Assembly (NCBI RefSeq): GCF_023278565.1
Contig: NC_064679.1
Location: forward strand, 4,278,001-4,342,000
Length of the DNA: 64,000 nucleotides
Origin: Colletotrichum lupini
Taxonomy: Eukaryota; Ascomycota; Sordariomycetes; Glomerellales; Glomerellaceae
Direction of reading: 5' to 3'
Positions 14,238 through 25,634 of this stretch are shown here, piece after piece; position 1 is the first letter of the stretch, and the number at the start of each line of letters is the position of its first letter. The position numbers were made by a program, and so were the translations under genes. The notes beneath the pieces are model-generated. The model was not told where the DNA came from. It saw only the letters and a list, made by a program, of their open reading frames with translations, and did not search any database.

Positions 14238-17200
14238 CTAACTTTCTCTTTTTTTTATCGATTTAATTACTACGGTTAGAAGTATAATTCGACCTCGGGC
14301 CCGTTTACTAAGTCGTCTCCTTTTCCCTCTTTTTTTTATTTTTTTTATATAACCTATCCCTCTATTCGTATAATAACTTTTCTATTACTTATAAATTACT
14401 CTAATCCCTTATTTAGTACTACTTTTATAAAAGCGTCTATAAAATTATTTTTATTATTAATCTAACGGATCTCGAGTATCTCGCGCCTTTCGTACGATTA
14501 CTTAAGGGCTATAATATTAATTATAAGCCTCTTTTCCTTCGTCGTTCCTAATTTAACGAGGTATTTGTATAATAAGTAAGAATCGGTATAAATAACCGTT
14601 AGAATAAGTAGAAGGCTAATTCGATTAGTAATCTTCCTTAGTATTATTAAAATCGCATAGGAGAGGTTAACGCTATTAACTATACTATAAACCTCTAATA
14701 TTAGCATACTTCTTATTACCTACTTACTTTTAGTTAATAAGTAGTAAATTATATTACCGTATATAGTAAATTCGCTCTCGCTTATACTCTCGTTAACTAG
14801 GATAATAATATACCCTAATTACGAAGTAAGGTCGTTATTATTTATAAATAACCTATTAACAAAGACGTAGAGCTTACTAATCGCAAGGTCGATTAGGTAA
14901 TAAACGAGACCTCGATCGAGATTCGTTTATTATTACTTAAGCTACTTATTAAGTACCTTAACGTCTCGTTCGGTTAGATTTATAACTTACGCTACCCTAG
15001 CGTAGTTAAAAGTTACTTCGGGCTAATAAATATTTATAATATATACCCCTTGCGCGAGCTTAGCCTTATACTACTTCTTAACGTTAGTTATATTTAAATT
15101 AACAAGGTTAATCTTTTTACCCTACCCCTTTTATTAAAAGACGACGGTTTCCCTTTTAATTATAAGAATCCCGCTATTAAATACTAAGGGGGTATTTATT
15201 ATAAGGACCTCTTTTAGCTTCGCTACGAAGTCCGCTTTTTAAAGCTCCTTATCCTCCTTTTTTATAAAGTTAATATTAAATAGGCCTAATATATCGTCGG
15301 TTTATATTCTGACGATCCTAAATTAGTCACCTTCGTGCTCCGTAACTAGTAAGTACGGGTCGTACGTAGAGGTAACTATTAATAGTTAATTAATATAAAA
15401 ATCGTAGTAAGTAGCTTATTAATAAGTACCCGATTCTATAAGCCTATATAGTAGCTTAAGCACTTTAATAATCGTGCTTTCTAAGTACTTATTAGCTATT
15501 TCCTTTAGTAAATAGGCTAGGATTTTCCTTATAAGCCCTATAGCCGATTAGGTATAGGCCTAGGTAATATCACGGCTCTAAATCTCGTATCCCTTCTTCT
15601 ATAATAATACTATTAGTACTATTATTAATCGTTAGCTATAGCGCTATATAGTAAGTAATTATATAAGTAGCGTCGCTTTTTTAATATCGCCGTACCCCTA
15701 GATTACGTATCTAAACTTCTCGTACGGCTAGGGTATTCCTTTCCCTTTAATCTTACGAACTATTCGTAATTTAAATATATAGAGGTTTATATATTTTTTT
15801 AAGTCGTATAGAATAAATCGATAGACCCCTTAATTACGAAGAGTATCTACTTTAATAAGATCTAATCCTTTATACGGCTTTCTAATAGTTATAATTACGC
15901 CTTCCTTATATAGTTTAACCGCTAGCTCGAAATCGGCTTTTTTTTTTACTATATAAAAGGTATTAATTACCTCGTCGTTATTAATAAATTGCTGCGTTAG
16001 GGCTTGCCGTCGTGGTCTTTTATAAAGTCTCGCTAGTAGTATTAGTACCCTTTTAGCAATTTCCTCTTCCTCGTCGTTTATTAGTATTACTATAACGATT
16101 TTATTAAGGATGATTTCCTATACCTCTACCGCAGGTTATATAATTTCCCCTAGCTCTTCTTTTTCTTATAGGTTAGAAATTACCTCGTTAGGATCTATAT
16201 AGTACGGTCTAATTACTATAATTAATACTTCGAGTAGCTAGTCGCAATCTCTCGTAACTATATAAGAGCGCTCGTTAATAGAAATTAACTTATATAGCCC
16301 AGCCTACTATTAAGTAATTTCGCACTATACTTATATATCCGAATTTAGTAATATATTTAAATGATCCCCTTTATCGGGCCTATTGCGCATAGTAATTACC
16401 TCGTTAACTTACTTTTTTATACTTACCTCGCACAGTACCTATATTACTTTTTTAACTACTTAAGCTCGTTAGCTTATACTTAGTAACGGTAGCGAGGCTA
16501 AGGTCGTTCTTAAATATACTCTAAATACTAATAGCGTTAGTATAAGTCCGTTAGGCCCTATAGTATTATTATAGTATTTAAGTACTATCTAGAGGTATTC
16601 GTCGTCGGTAGAATCCGGATTTTCCTTTTTAATAGTTCTAAACGCCCTTTTTAACTATTAGTATACCCTCTCTACTTTTTTAATACTATAGTACGCTTTA
16701 ATAGGTACGACTTTTAGCTATATACCGTAAGCCGTCGTATTATCCCTAAATTCTACTAACTTAAAGCTAGTGTTAGCGTCGGTTTTAATATTATTTAGCA
16801 GTCCCTAGTATATATTAATCTAGCTTTTTTATAGGGCTATCTATACTATTTTTATTTATAGATCTTAAAGGAATTACCCTGCTTAGAAGGATATAGCTAC
16901 GTCGATTATATATAGTACTAGCCGACTATTTAAATAGAAGATATTAACGACGATTTCTTAGTTAAAGTTAAGCTTATTACGCAATTTAAACTTAAATCTG
17001 CGTAGGCTCTGCGCATTTATTTAGTATTAGTAGTATACTTTCGTTAATTATTCTAGCGCCCCTATTTCGATATTATTATTACTTAATTATTTTAAAAGGT
17101 TATATAGCCTCGTAACCAATAGGTACCTAAATCTCCAGTATAGTTTTCTAAGCTTACTTTCCGTTAGGTAATTAATCGACTTCGTATCGTTAGTAAGCTT

Positions 17201-20200
17201 TATAAACGCATACCCCCATCGTCGTTCGACTACTTCGAAGTACTTACCGCTAGAGATTCTATTCCTTATATTATTAAATATAATACCTAGTCGATCTATA
17301 TCTTTTAAACATAGGAGAAATAGGGTATTAATGGGTAAAATATAAAAAGTTATCGTTCCGAAGTATATCTCTACTTCTACTATACCTAGGGCGACGATTT
17401 CCTTACTTAGGCTAAAACTAATCTTCGTAATACCCGCCGTTAACGTATTAAACGTTACTAGCGCGATCGTTTATAGTACTTAAAATTACCCTTTTCTTTT
17501 AATTAACTATTATAATACCCTAGTATCTAAGATAATCTTATAAAAATCGTCTAGGCCGTACCTTTTGCTTATATAAAATACTTATATAAGCTTAGTATTC
17601 GAGGGATCTAAGTAGTATAAAAAGGACCCCTCTAGCTACCTCTAGATTTACTTAGTACTATATTCTTTTTCTTTAAATATCGAAAGAGATAGCGTCTTCT
17701 CTTTAATCGTTAAGAGAATAGGCTTTAGCCCTATTAAATTTACCTTTTCGGCCGCCTCCGTATCCGTTATCTAAGGGACCTTCTCTTACTATTCGTAAAT
17801 AAAAGCCTATTTATTAAGAGCTTTTACTACCTTCTATTCGTTTAGCCTTATATATCTTCTAGAGGCTAACGGGGCAAAAAAAGAGTAATTAATATCGTTA
17901 ATTTCGTCATAATCTAATTCGTTAGTATAGGGGGTAAGATCTTCCTTATCTTCCGAATTTCTTATAGGGGGTATATACTTTAGGCCACTACTTTAGCTAC
18001 TATTACTAAGTTCCGTACCCCCAGATCTACCCTTATATATAACGAGGAATTAGTTAAACCGACGAGGGCTAGTTTTACTATTTACTACCCTCGACTTTTT
18101 ATACTATTCGTACGATTTAGTACGCTCTTTTTTAAAATAGTTACTTAATTAATATCTATCCTTTTTATAAATATAATATTACCTCTTTTATTACCCTACT
18201 TATAAGTTAAATCTCTACCTATTTAATAAATCTAGGCCTCCTTACTAACGATTACCGTATCTAGCCTCTTTCCCTTTTTTATTATACGTTCGATCGACCT
18301 AATATTATTAATAAGGGCCGTCGTACGCTTAGAAATAGGTTTAGCGTAGCATTCTTATTTTAATATTAAAACTAAATCTTAACCTCGAGCAGAGCGTCTC
18401 GTAGTCTTCGGGTACTTAGTATAGGGTAATTTTTACCTCTAGTATACGCTAAACTACGGTATAAAAATATCCGACTTTCTACTTATTTATCCCCTTATTT
18501 AGCTAGGTTTTTACTAACTTATTAATTCGATCAATAAGCTTTTTAAAGATCTCTACTCGCAATTTACCTTTTATTATCCTAGCTATAAATATAAAAGAAA
18601 TCGCTCGTAGCTTAGATAAGAGCTCTAGGTTCTTATCGTAAGTCTCGAAGCGGCTTCGGATTACGTTAATTATACTAAAAAAGTCGTTTCGATCGAGATT
18701 ACGCACCGCTTTATAATAATAATTAGAGGCTTTACCTACGAGTATAATATTAATTACTAAATAGTATTAATATTCCTTAATTCCGACTTTTTTATAATAA
18801 TTATAAAACATTATTAAGGTTTCTTATAAGACCTTATACTTCCCCCTAGAGTATAATTTCTTTTTTAAAAAGATCTTTTTAAGGTTTATAAATTACCTTA
18901 TATTTGTTACTAGATTTTTAATATTTATATACGAACCCTGCGTCGCTATATACTATTAATAACTTCGGGTCGTTTACCTCTTTTCTTATTAACCGATCGG
19001 CGCCGAATTTCGTATTAATAGTAGTAACGAGTTATAGATCGAAATAGGTAGAATTATTAATTATCGTACTTCTAGTACTATATTTTGCCCCGGTATATCC
19101 TTTTATAACGATAGATTTTTATTAGTAATTATAAGGAGGAAATCTAAGTCGTTTACCCTTTTTTTAAATTCGTTAAAGCGATTATACGCTCTATCGACCT
19201 ATACCTAGTTCTATAGCACGAATTCCTCTTTTATAATTATCGCTATTAGTATTTCGTATAGCTCTCGTAATTATAATTACGCTAGTACTACCCCTCGCCC
19301 GTAGAAGAATTTATTAACTACTTTTATAATTCCTAGGCTTATGCTCGCGAACTATTTGTCTAGCTAATAACTAAGGTCGTTTATAATCTTATAGAATAGG
19401 GGTTGCCCCTATAGCCCCTTTTTCTTATAAACCTTAGTTAAATAGATTAATACCGCGTTAATTTACTTGCCGTTAGGCTAATCCGCAATTTTATATATCT
19501 ACGTCCCTTAATAATCCGGGTTAATATTTACCTACTTATAAGGGATTAGGATTCTATTTAGGATCGGGTTTCGTCCTCTCCTTCCTTACCCTAACTCGCT
19601 AAGGGTCGTACTCTAGCTTATGCCCGTATTAATAATCGCTAGCGTATTTAATCTTAATAAGGATATATCTAATCCGCGCGCTAGTTATAATAAATCCGTA
19701 CTTTCGCTACTTAACGAATTTATTAAAGTCTAGGAGATTCCCGCTTCCTCTCGCTATCTCGCTACTACTCTCGTTTTTATTATTTTTAATAATTACTACT
19801 AGCTTTTTAAATCGCTAGCTATCGTACTTATTAAGATCCTCCTTTTTATTTAATATAAAAAGGTAGGTTTTAGTAGTTCTTTTTTATAATAATAATAATA
19901 GACGTTTATATTACTATAAGAAGATATAGTAATTAGTCTCAGGATCTTTACTAATTACCGATTTCCGTTATCTTATATACTTCTAGCCTCCTAAGCCTCG
20001 TACTCTTTATAATCTCTAAATAGCTTCCTTCCTTAACCTACCTCTTTTAGGGCGGTATTCCGTAAGAATAGTCGAAAGTAGACGCCGGGCGGCTTATAGA
20101 GGAGCTATATAGGCTATTAAAAACTATATAGGCCGTTAAGTACGGTTAATAAAGTTAAGCCCTCCTTCTCATAAGATTATATATTTCGAGGAAATTACTA

Positions 20201-20679
20201 AAAATACCTACTTATTACTCGTACGTAGTAGGGTTAGATATTTTAAAAATCTTATCTTTTACGGCCTCTCGGTACCCTATTTTATATTTTTTAAATAGTC
20301 TTTTTCGTAGTTTAATTATAGTTAAGTAATTATCGCTTACTAGCGATCCCTTCTATTACTTAGTTAATTTCTAATCGCGGGCCAGCCGTAGAAAAGTTAT
20401 TTAATAAAAAAGCTACTCGGGGCAATAGTAAAAGGCTAGTTACTTAAGTAGTTCCGTTAATTAACGTAGTTTAATATAATAAACGTCGACCTCTTATAAG
20501 TAGTAAAGGGCTATAATTACTTAATTCCGTACGGTATTCGAGAATTGCCTCCTTTTTCGTCTACTTCCGTAAGGTTAATTAGTACGAATCTCCTATCCCG
20601 TGCGGTATTAAAAGGTCGTCTCTTCTACGTAGCGAGATACCTTACCGATCTATAATAATAAAGTTTAATTACTAATTAG

Positions 20680-20884
20680 TATTAGTATCCCTATTATTAA
20701 GTAGTTAGTTCGAACCGTAGTTAACGAAGAGATTAATTAAACTATATAAATATCTACGTAATAGGTATAAAAAAGAGGTTCTAACCGTAAGTTAGGCTAG
20801 CTATAATAATTATAAATAGGGCCCCTAATTAGCCCCTGCGCAGTCGGCTATATGCCACGGTCGAATTAGACTTCTAATCCGACA
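20680..20884 (-). repeat. Copia LTR, right in window (5' LTR of copy 2), 205 bp
   Basis: Begins TATTAGTATCCC (TG changed to TA) and ends CTAATCCGACA just before the duplication CGGGC. Same length as its partner; the differences I see are mostly transitions. Confidence 0.93.
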
Positions 20885-21202
20885 CGGGCCAACAGCTTAG
20901 CCAAAAAGCCATACGTCTCCCTTATAATAAGTGTCGCTAATCTCACCAAAGACCTCCAATACTTTAGACTCTACTAAGACTACTTAATCGGCTTCTAGCG
21001 CACTTTCTATATGTTTCTTATGGCTGCACTATTCGTTAGCTTTCTAATCACACATACAAGTGCTATAGATTGGTTGCGCGAACTTATAACTCGGCTTTAA
21101 ATTACAATACACTCCGGTAGTCCTCGGGGATTTTACTAACTAAGCTTAGTTGCTTAGTAGCAATATTAGGAACTCCGTATTCGCGGGCTTTCTTATTAAG
21201 TA

Positions 21203-23089
21203 AGTCGACCCACCCCCTTTTAGCCACCCCCCCCTTTTAGCCACCCTATCAAAACATAATATTAAAACATTACCACTAACTACACTTAATTAATTAACTA
21301 TCTTTTACTGCTATAATAATATAGTTATTATTCTCCCTGGGTAATTCGACCCCTGCGAGTCGACTAGGACTAATTAGATAGTCGCTAAAGTCCTCCTAAG
21401 CTCTTTATATATCCTAAATATTCGCAAACCTAATATTTAGATTTATTAACATACTCTTCTTTTTCCGCAGCCTTAATTAGTTAACTTTAGCTTTTAAAAC
21501 TTAAATATAGTACTAAGATATTACTAAATAATAAGCCTACTCGCTAAATACCTTTTTTACTTTTTTAAATAGTAGTCGTTAAGTATTATAATCTGGACTA
21601 AGCTTTATAAATAACTTTAACTAATCGCAGAGCTCGCTAGCCTTTTTAGGTATTAACTAGTTAATAATAGACGCCGCTAATGCCTAGTTAATAGCTTTTT
21701 TAATATTACTAGTTACTTACTTAGTATTTGCGGTCTTTTTAGTTAGTATAACTAGGTTAGGTAGGACTATTAAATTAGTAAGTAGTCTAGCTATATTAGG
21801 GAGATATAGTCTAGTTACTTTCTACTTACTTCGTATATTTAACGACGTTAGACTAGCTAAACAAGCTTTCTAATAGTAGCTTAAGAAGTACCGCTTTTTA
21901 ATAATAGTAGAATTATCTACTATATCCTCCTTACTAAGCTCCTTCTTATACTTAGACTTAATAGGTCTAAAGATAGCTATATCTAACGGCTAGAGGATAT
22001 AGGAAGTATATAGTAATAAGAATAATAAGTAGACGTTATTTCTATAGCATTCTTATATAAATTCTATTATCGGATAACTCCCATAGCTATTTAGAACTAA
22101 TAGTCGAGGCTTATTAAGTATACTAAGCCCCCTAAGGGGGGGGGTCTTAGTTTATAATAAGAACACTGTTTTTAACTACTTAAGGGCAGTCTTATCGGTT
22201 ATCTAGCTATTATTTATTACTATAAACTCCTAACTAGTATAAAGGTTAAGTTTAAGTAAAAACCACTGCTACTATACCGACTTTCCCTTATATATAACTA
22301 ATAGTTTAATAGCTTAACTATTAATAAAGATATATTCGATTATAGATACTTAAGTACGCGAACTAGGCTCTTTTTTTCGTACTACTATAGTTTCTACCTT
22401 ACCCAAAACTAGGCTATTAAATCCCTTGCCCTTTAGGATACTAATCTTATCTATATTATACCTATTAGCCTATTTAATATCGCTAATCTTTAGTATATTA
22501 AGCAATCTAAACTATAACTTAATTATATTAATAATAGCCCTATTTAAACGCCTCGAATCGATAGTACGACTTCTTTAGACCTTAATTAATAAGTTCCTCC
22601 TTAAAAAAGCGTCTATCTATCTCTTCTTAAGAGGATTTATATCCCCCTAGGATCTTAGAACTCGCTTAGTAAATTCTATAAGCTATTTATAAGTTAGTAT
22701 AATACTTAGATTATACTAAATACGAACTTACTAAGCTAGCTAGTTTTTTTATTATAAAAAAAGCCTCTAGAGGTTTATAAATACTATTACCCTCGTCTAG
22801 TAGCCTCTCTTATAATTATAAAAAGTTAACCTTAGAACTCCGAACTTAATCAAGGCCCGATTAACTAAGAAACCTTTTCTAATAGCCTTAAGAGCCCGAA
22901 TAACTTTATTTTTAATATACGAGACTATTATATATCGATAAATAAGTATATAAAAAAGAATTATATTTAGACGATCTTTATAATTATTATGGTGGTTTGA
23001 AAATCGTGGGTAGGGTTTTAATGCGGTGGCTGGGATGGAGAAATGGGGTGGCCAAAAGGGGGGGGTGGCCAAAAGGGGGTGGGTCGACT
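21203..23089 (-). mobile_element. pogo/Fot-like Tc1-mariner DNA transposon (copy 1), RIP-degraded
   Basis: An 1887-bp element with a TA duplication (21201-21202, 23090-23091) and inverted repeats of about 47 bp that start AGTCGACCCACCCCC. Each repeat holds CCCCCTTTTGGCCACC twice in tandem. The transposase is on the minus strand. Near 22797-22930 the helix-turn-helix of the psq/CENP-B type can be read (VIRALKAIRKGFLVNRALIK), followed by a degraded DDE_1 domain that is clearer in the second copy at 52944. Stop codons throughout make it inactive. It sits in the helical domain of the GST gene, right after SLSV. The second copy is in the opposite orientation. Confidence 0.88.
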
Positions 23090-23580
23090 TACAGAGAGGG
23101 AAAGGGCTTGGATGTCGTGCACCTTGGCCAGACGTAATCTGATTTGCGCTTCGTGTTCTCGCGGCAAGAGATGGGGATAACGTTGGCACAGCCAGTAGGA
23201 GATTTCCAGAGAACTTGTCAACGGTCTGTCGAGACTTTCCCCTGTCAGAGTTGGAACCTCATAAGAGTTGTTATTGTCAGAACATTTGCTTCTGCTGGAG
23301 GTGCAAAGAAAGACTACAGCTAATCAGGCTGAGAAAGCGATGGGTTCCTCGCTTGGCCCTTCGGATTGACTGTCAAAAGATAGTCTGCAGAGAGATTCTC
23401 ATTTCGGTGTAGATTGACCAGCGCGAGTTGCATGTCCAACTTCTGCTTCCCCGAACCTCTGTGCCCAAATGTACACGTGAGTCTAGTCATGATGGAGTAC
23501 AAAGAAAAGGGGAAAATATGAAGAGTGAATTCTGATCGGTTATCAGCCACAGCCGCGGCTTCCTCAGTGGTCGACATCAT

Positions 23581-24492
23581 GCTAGTAGGATGCGATTGGA
23601 GCAGAATTCCAACCTCAATTTGATAGATGGAGGATCAACAAGCCGTATATAGATGTTTGAGCATGCAATCTTCGGCAATTCTAAATCGGGCTGTGAGCAA
23701 CTGTCTGACATGCATACTCTAAGCGGGGTAGCGATACCTCAACATCTGATGATTGGTGATTGGTGACGGAATGCATCCAGACTTTACATCACTCCTATTG
23801 GATCCGGATTCGCGATGCGCTTTCCGAGCAGACGACAAGTAACAAACAGATAGACACTGAGAAGGTTGAATGTATTTTGGTATTCAGCTTTCTAGACCTT
23901 GAGAGCCTTTGTGATATTAGAGCCTGATTTCAAGGGCTGGTTTACTTTCGGACTTGCGTGCCCGGCACCATCGGGTATTTTAGCATCAATGGTAAATTCT
24001 TCCATTAGGGTTCAAAGTTGCCACAGGGACATGAATGAGACAGAGTGTCCTGATTTTCATGGTTGATTCACAGAAGACACCTTAATCTCATACTTCCTGC
24101 TAACCCCTGACTGATTTGAAATGAATCACAATCTGAAGCCACGCCGTTGAACTGACAAAGAATCGAGAGAGGTGACGAGGAGTTTCCATCGGGGCCAAGG
24201 TCCAAGCAAGTTCGTTGGAACTAAGACACGCATCAACGGGGAATAGGGACGGGTCCGCGCCCACCGGTTGTTGAGAACTAGACCACTTTAGTGTTTGCGC
24301 CCAGTAGGTGCCATCTTCACGCATTTGGAAAATTCGAAATTGTTGTGGTAGTGACGTCGACCATTTCAGGACGCCTATAAGAAAGCCAGACGAGGCGCAA
24401 AGTCACATCAAAACTTTACTCGACTACAGCTTCCAAGACCAACTTCACAACCCAATTCCGGCTGCCCGAATGGAAAAGCAGCATCACCAACG
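23581..24492. other. intergenic: divergent promoters of GST and exonuclease genes
   Basis: GC-balanced DNA between the start codons of the GST pseudogene (minus) and the exonuclease gene (plus). It should contain both promoters. The short open frames here have no recognisable domain. Confidence 0.5.
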
Positions 24493-25386
24493 ATGGCAGC
24501 ATCAACAACGAATGAGATTAAGCCAGTCGGCTCGAGTCCCGGCTCTGCATCGGCTTATGATAGCAATTCGATGACACCCCTCGCATACGATCTCGTCAAT
24601 ACGCCAGAGGGTATTTCTATCTTGGTCGACTATCTCAGCGGACTGCCCAATGACGCGGTCCCATCGCATTATGTTGATCTCGAAGGCGACAACCTCAGTA
24701 GGCATGGCATCATATCCATCCTCCAGCTATATGTGGCTCCGAAACAACACACATACCTCCTCGATATCCATGCTCTCGGTGACAAAGCTTTCTTGACTCC
24801 GGGCGAGAGATCAGGCAAAACAATCAAGGGGTTCTTGGAGAACCCCAACGTAAAGAAGGTCTTCTTCGATGTTAGAAACGACTCAGATGCTCTGTTCCAC
24901 CACTTCAGGATTGATCTGGACGGGATACAAGATCTTCAGCTTATGGAGTTCGCCTCACGTTACAACAAGGCAGGATTTCTCAGCGGATTAGCAAAATGCA
25001 TAGAGAGGAATGCCCCATTGACGCCCGAAGAAATCTTCGCCTGGAGAGCTGTCAAAGTGTTGGGACACAATCTGTTCAACCCACAGTCGGGCGGAAGTTA
25101 TGCTGTCTTCAACCAGCGACCATTATCTCCGGATATTCTTCGCTACTGCATCCAAGATGTCCAATACCTGCCTCGTCTCTGGGCTGTGTACTATCAAAAG
25201 CTGGGAAAGGATTGGAAGCACGCTGTGGAGAAGGAAACGAAGAACAGAATCCTGAAGTCTCATGCATTTGACTATAATGGCCAGGGCAGGCATATGACGG
25301 AGCCACCTGCTGATTGGGTTGTGAGAAACCCAGAAATCACTGCCAATATTCACACTGAACCAACTACAATAACGAGATACACGTAG
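24493..25386 (+). CDS. 3'-5' exonuclease domain protein (DEDDy, EXD1-like)
   Basis: Single-exon gene for 297 aa with an RNase H-fold 3'-5' exonuclease domain covering most of the protein. The three exonuclease motifs are visible: YVDLEG with the Asp and Glu of motif I near residue 63, FFDVRNDSDAL (motif II Asp near residue 127), and YCIQDVQYL, where Tyr and Asp fit the DEDDy motif III. The family removes nucleotides from 3' ends of RNA or DNA; some members, like animal EXD1, act mainly as RNA-binding partners. The start at 24493 is followed by a Ser-rich leader with no clear signal peptide. It is read divergently from the broken GST gene and converges with the MFS gene. The exact substrate cannot be deduced. 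Confidence 0.85.
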   Translation: MAASTTNEIKPVGSSPGSASAYDSNSMTPLAYDLVNTPEGISILVDYLSGLPNDAVPSHYVDLEGDNLSRHGIISILQLYVAPKQHTYLLDIHALGDKAFLTPGERSGKTIKGFLENPNVKKVFFDVRNDSDALFHHFRIDLDGIQDLQLMEFASRYNKAGFLSGLAKCIERNAPLTPEEIFAWRAVKVLGHNLFNPQSGGSYAVFNQRPLSPDILRYCIQDVQYLPRLWAVYYQKLGKDWKHAVEKETKNRILKSHAFDYNGQGRHMTEPPADWVVRNPEITANIHTEPTTITRYT

Positions 25387-25634
25387 CATCGATTTCAATG
25401 GAATGGATGGCGGGAATCATCGGCGGTAGAAGATTGTTTGATCGGCAATTACGAAAGTTCTCTCGTCATATTTCTGCATTGCATGCATTTGGATTTGGAT
25501 TTCAGGCAATGCGGTTGAAGGCCCCGTGCTAGACAGCCAGACATGCGAATCTTTGATGTGCTTGGGCATCTGATTATCAGCCGGATGAGGTATGACGGAG
25601 AAGTGATAAATCTTGAGAATGAAGAAGTCATGTT

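Larger units (their letters stand above)
14033..20884 (-). mobile_element. Ty1/Copia LTR retrotransposon (copy 2), full length, RIP-degraded
   Basis: A 6852-bp element on the minus strand with both LTRs (205 bp each) and a perfect 5-bp target duplication CGGGC (14028-14032 and 20885-20889). Reading the minus strand through its stops gives a Copia order: gag region (about 18500-20000), integrase, reverse transcriptase with a TDDI box near 15290-15310, then RNase H near 14430-14700, where an open stretch resembles the TDSYLLYKYLVKLGTTKEKR part of Copia RNase H. Integrase lying before reverse transcriptase separates Copia from Gypsy. It interrupts the GST gene in the codons for AVGPT. No frame is intact. 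Confidence 0.93.
13836..23580 (-). pseudogene. glutathione S-transferase gene split in three by two transposons
   Basis: A GST (glutathione conjugation, probably cytosolic) once encoded here is now in three pieces. Piece 1 (23090-23580) holds the thioredoxin-like N-terminal domain, starting at 23580. It has exon 1 at 23353-23580 ending in NPKGQ and, after a 95-bp intron, VPTLTGESL, SYWLCQRYPHLLP and the start of the helical domain. The intron donor reads GC, not GT. Piece 2 (20885-21202) holds KAREYGVP, SKIPEDYRS and ISDTYYKGDVWLFG. Piece 3 (13836-14032) holds GPTILDAHLVPL and the stop at 13836-13838. Joining the pieces with one copy of each target duplication gives about 904 coding nt (~300 aa) in order. 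Pieces 1 and 3 are open. Piece 2 has at least seven stops and needs one frameshift. Not functional. Confidence 0.88.

Noticed and set aside
22797..23189. 130-aa protein beginning in MPTLSPSLAARTR
   Set aside because: It fuses an out-of-frame GST segment, the transposon end and part of the transposase; only the helix-turn-helix portion is meaningful.
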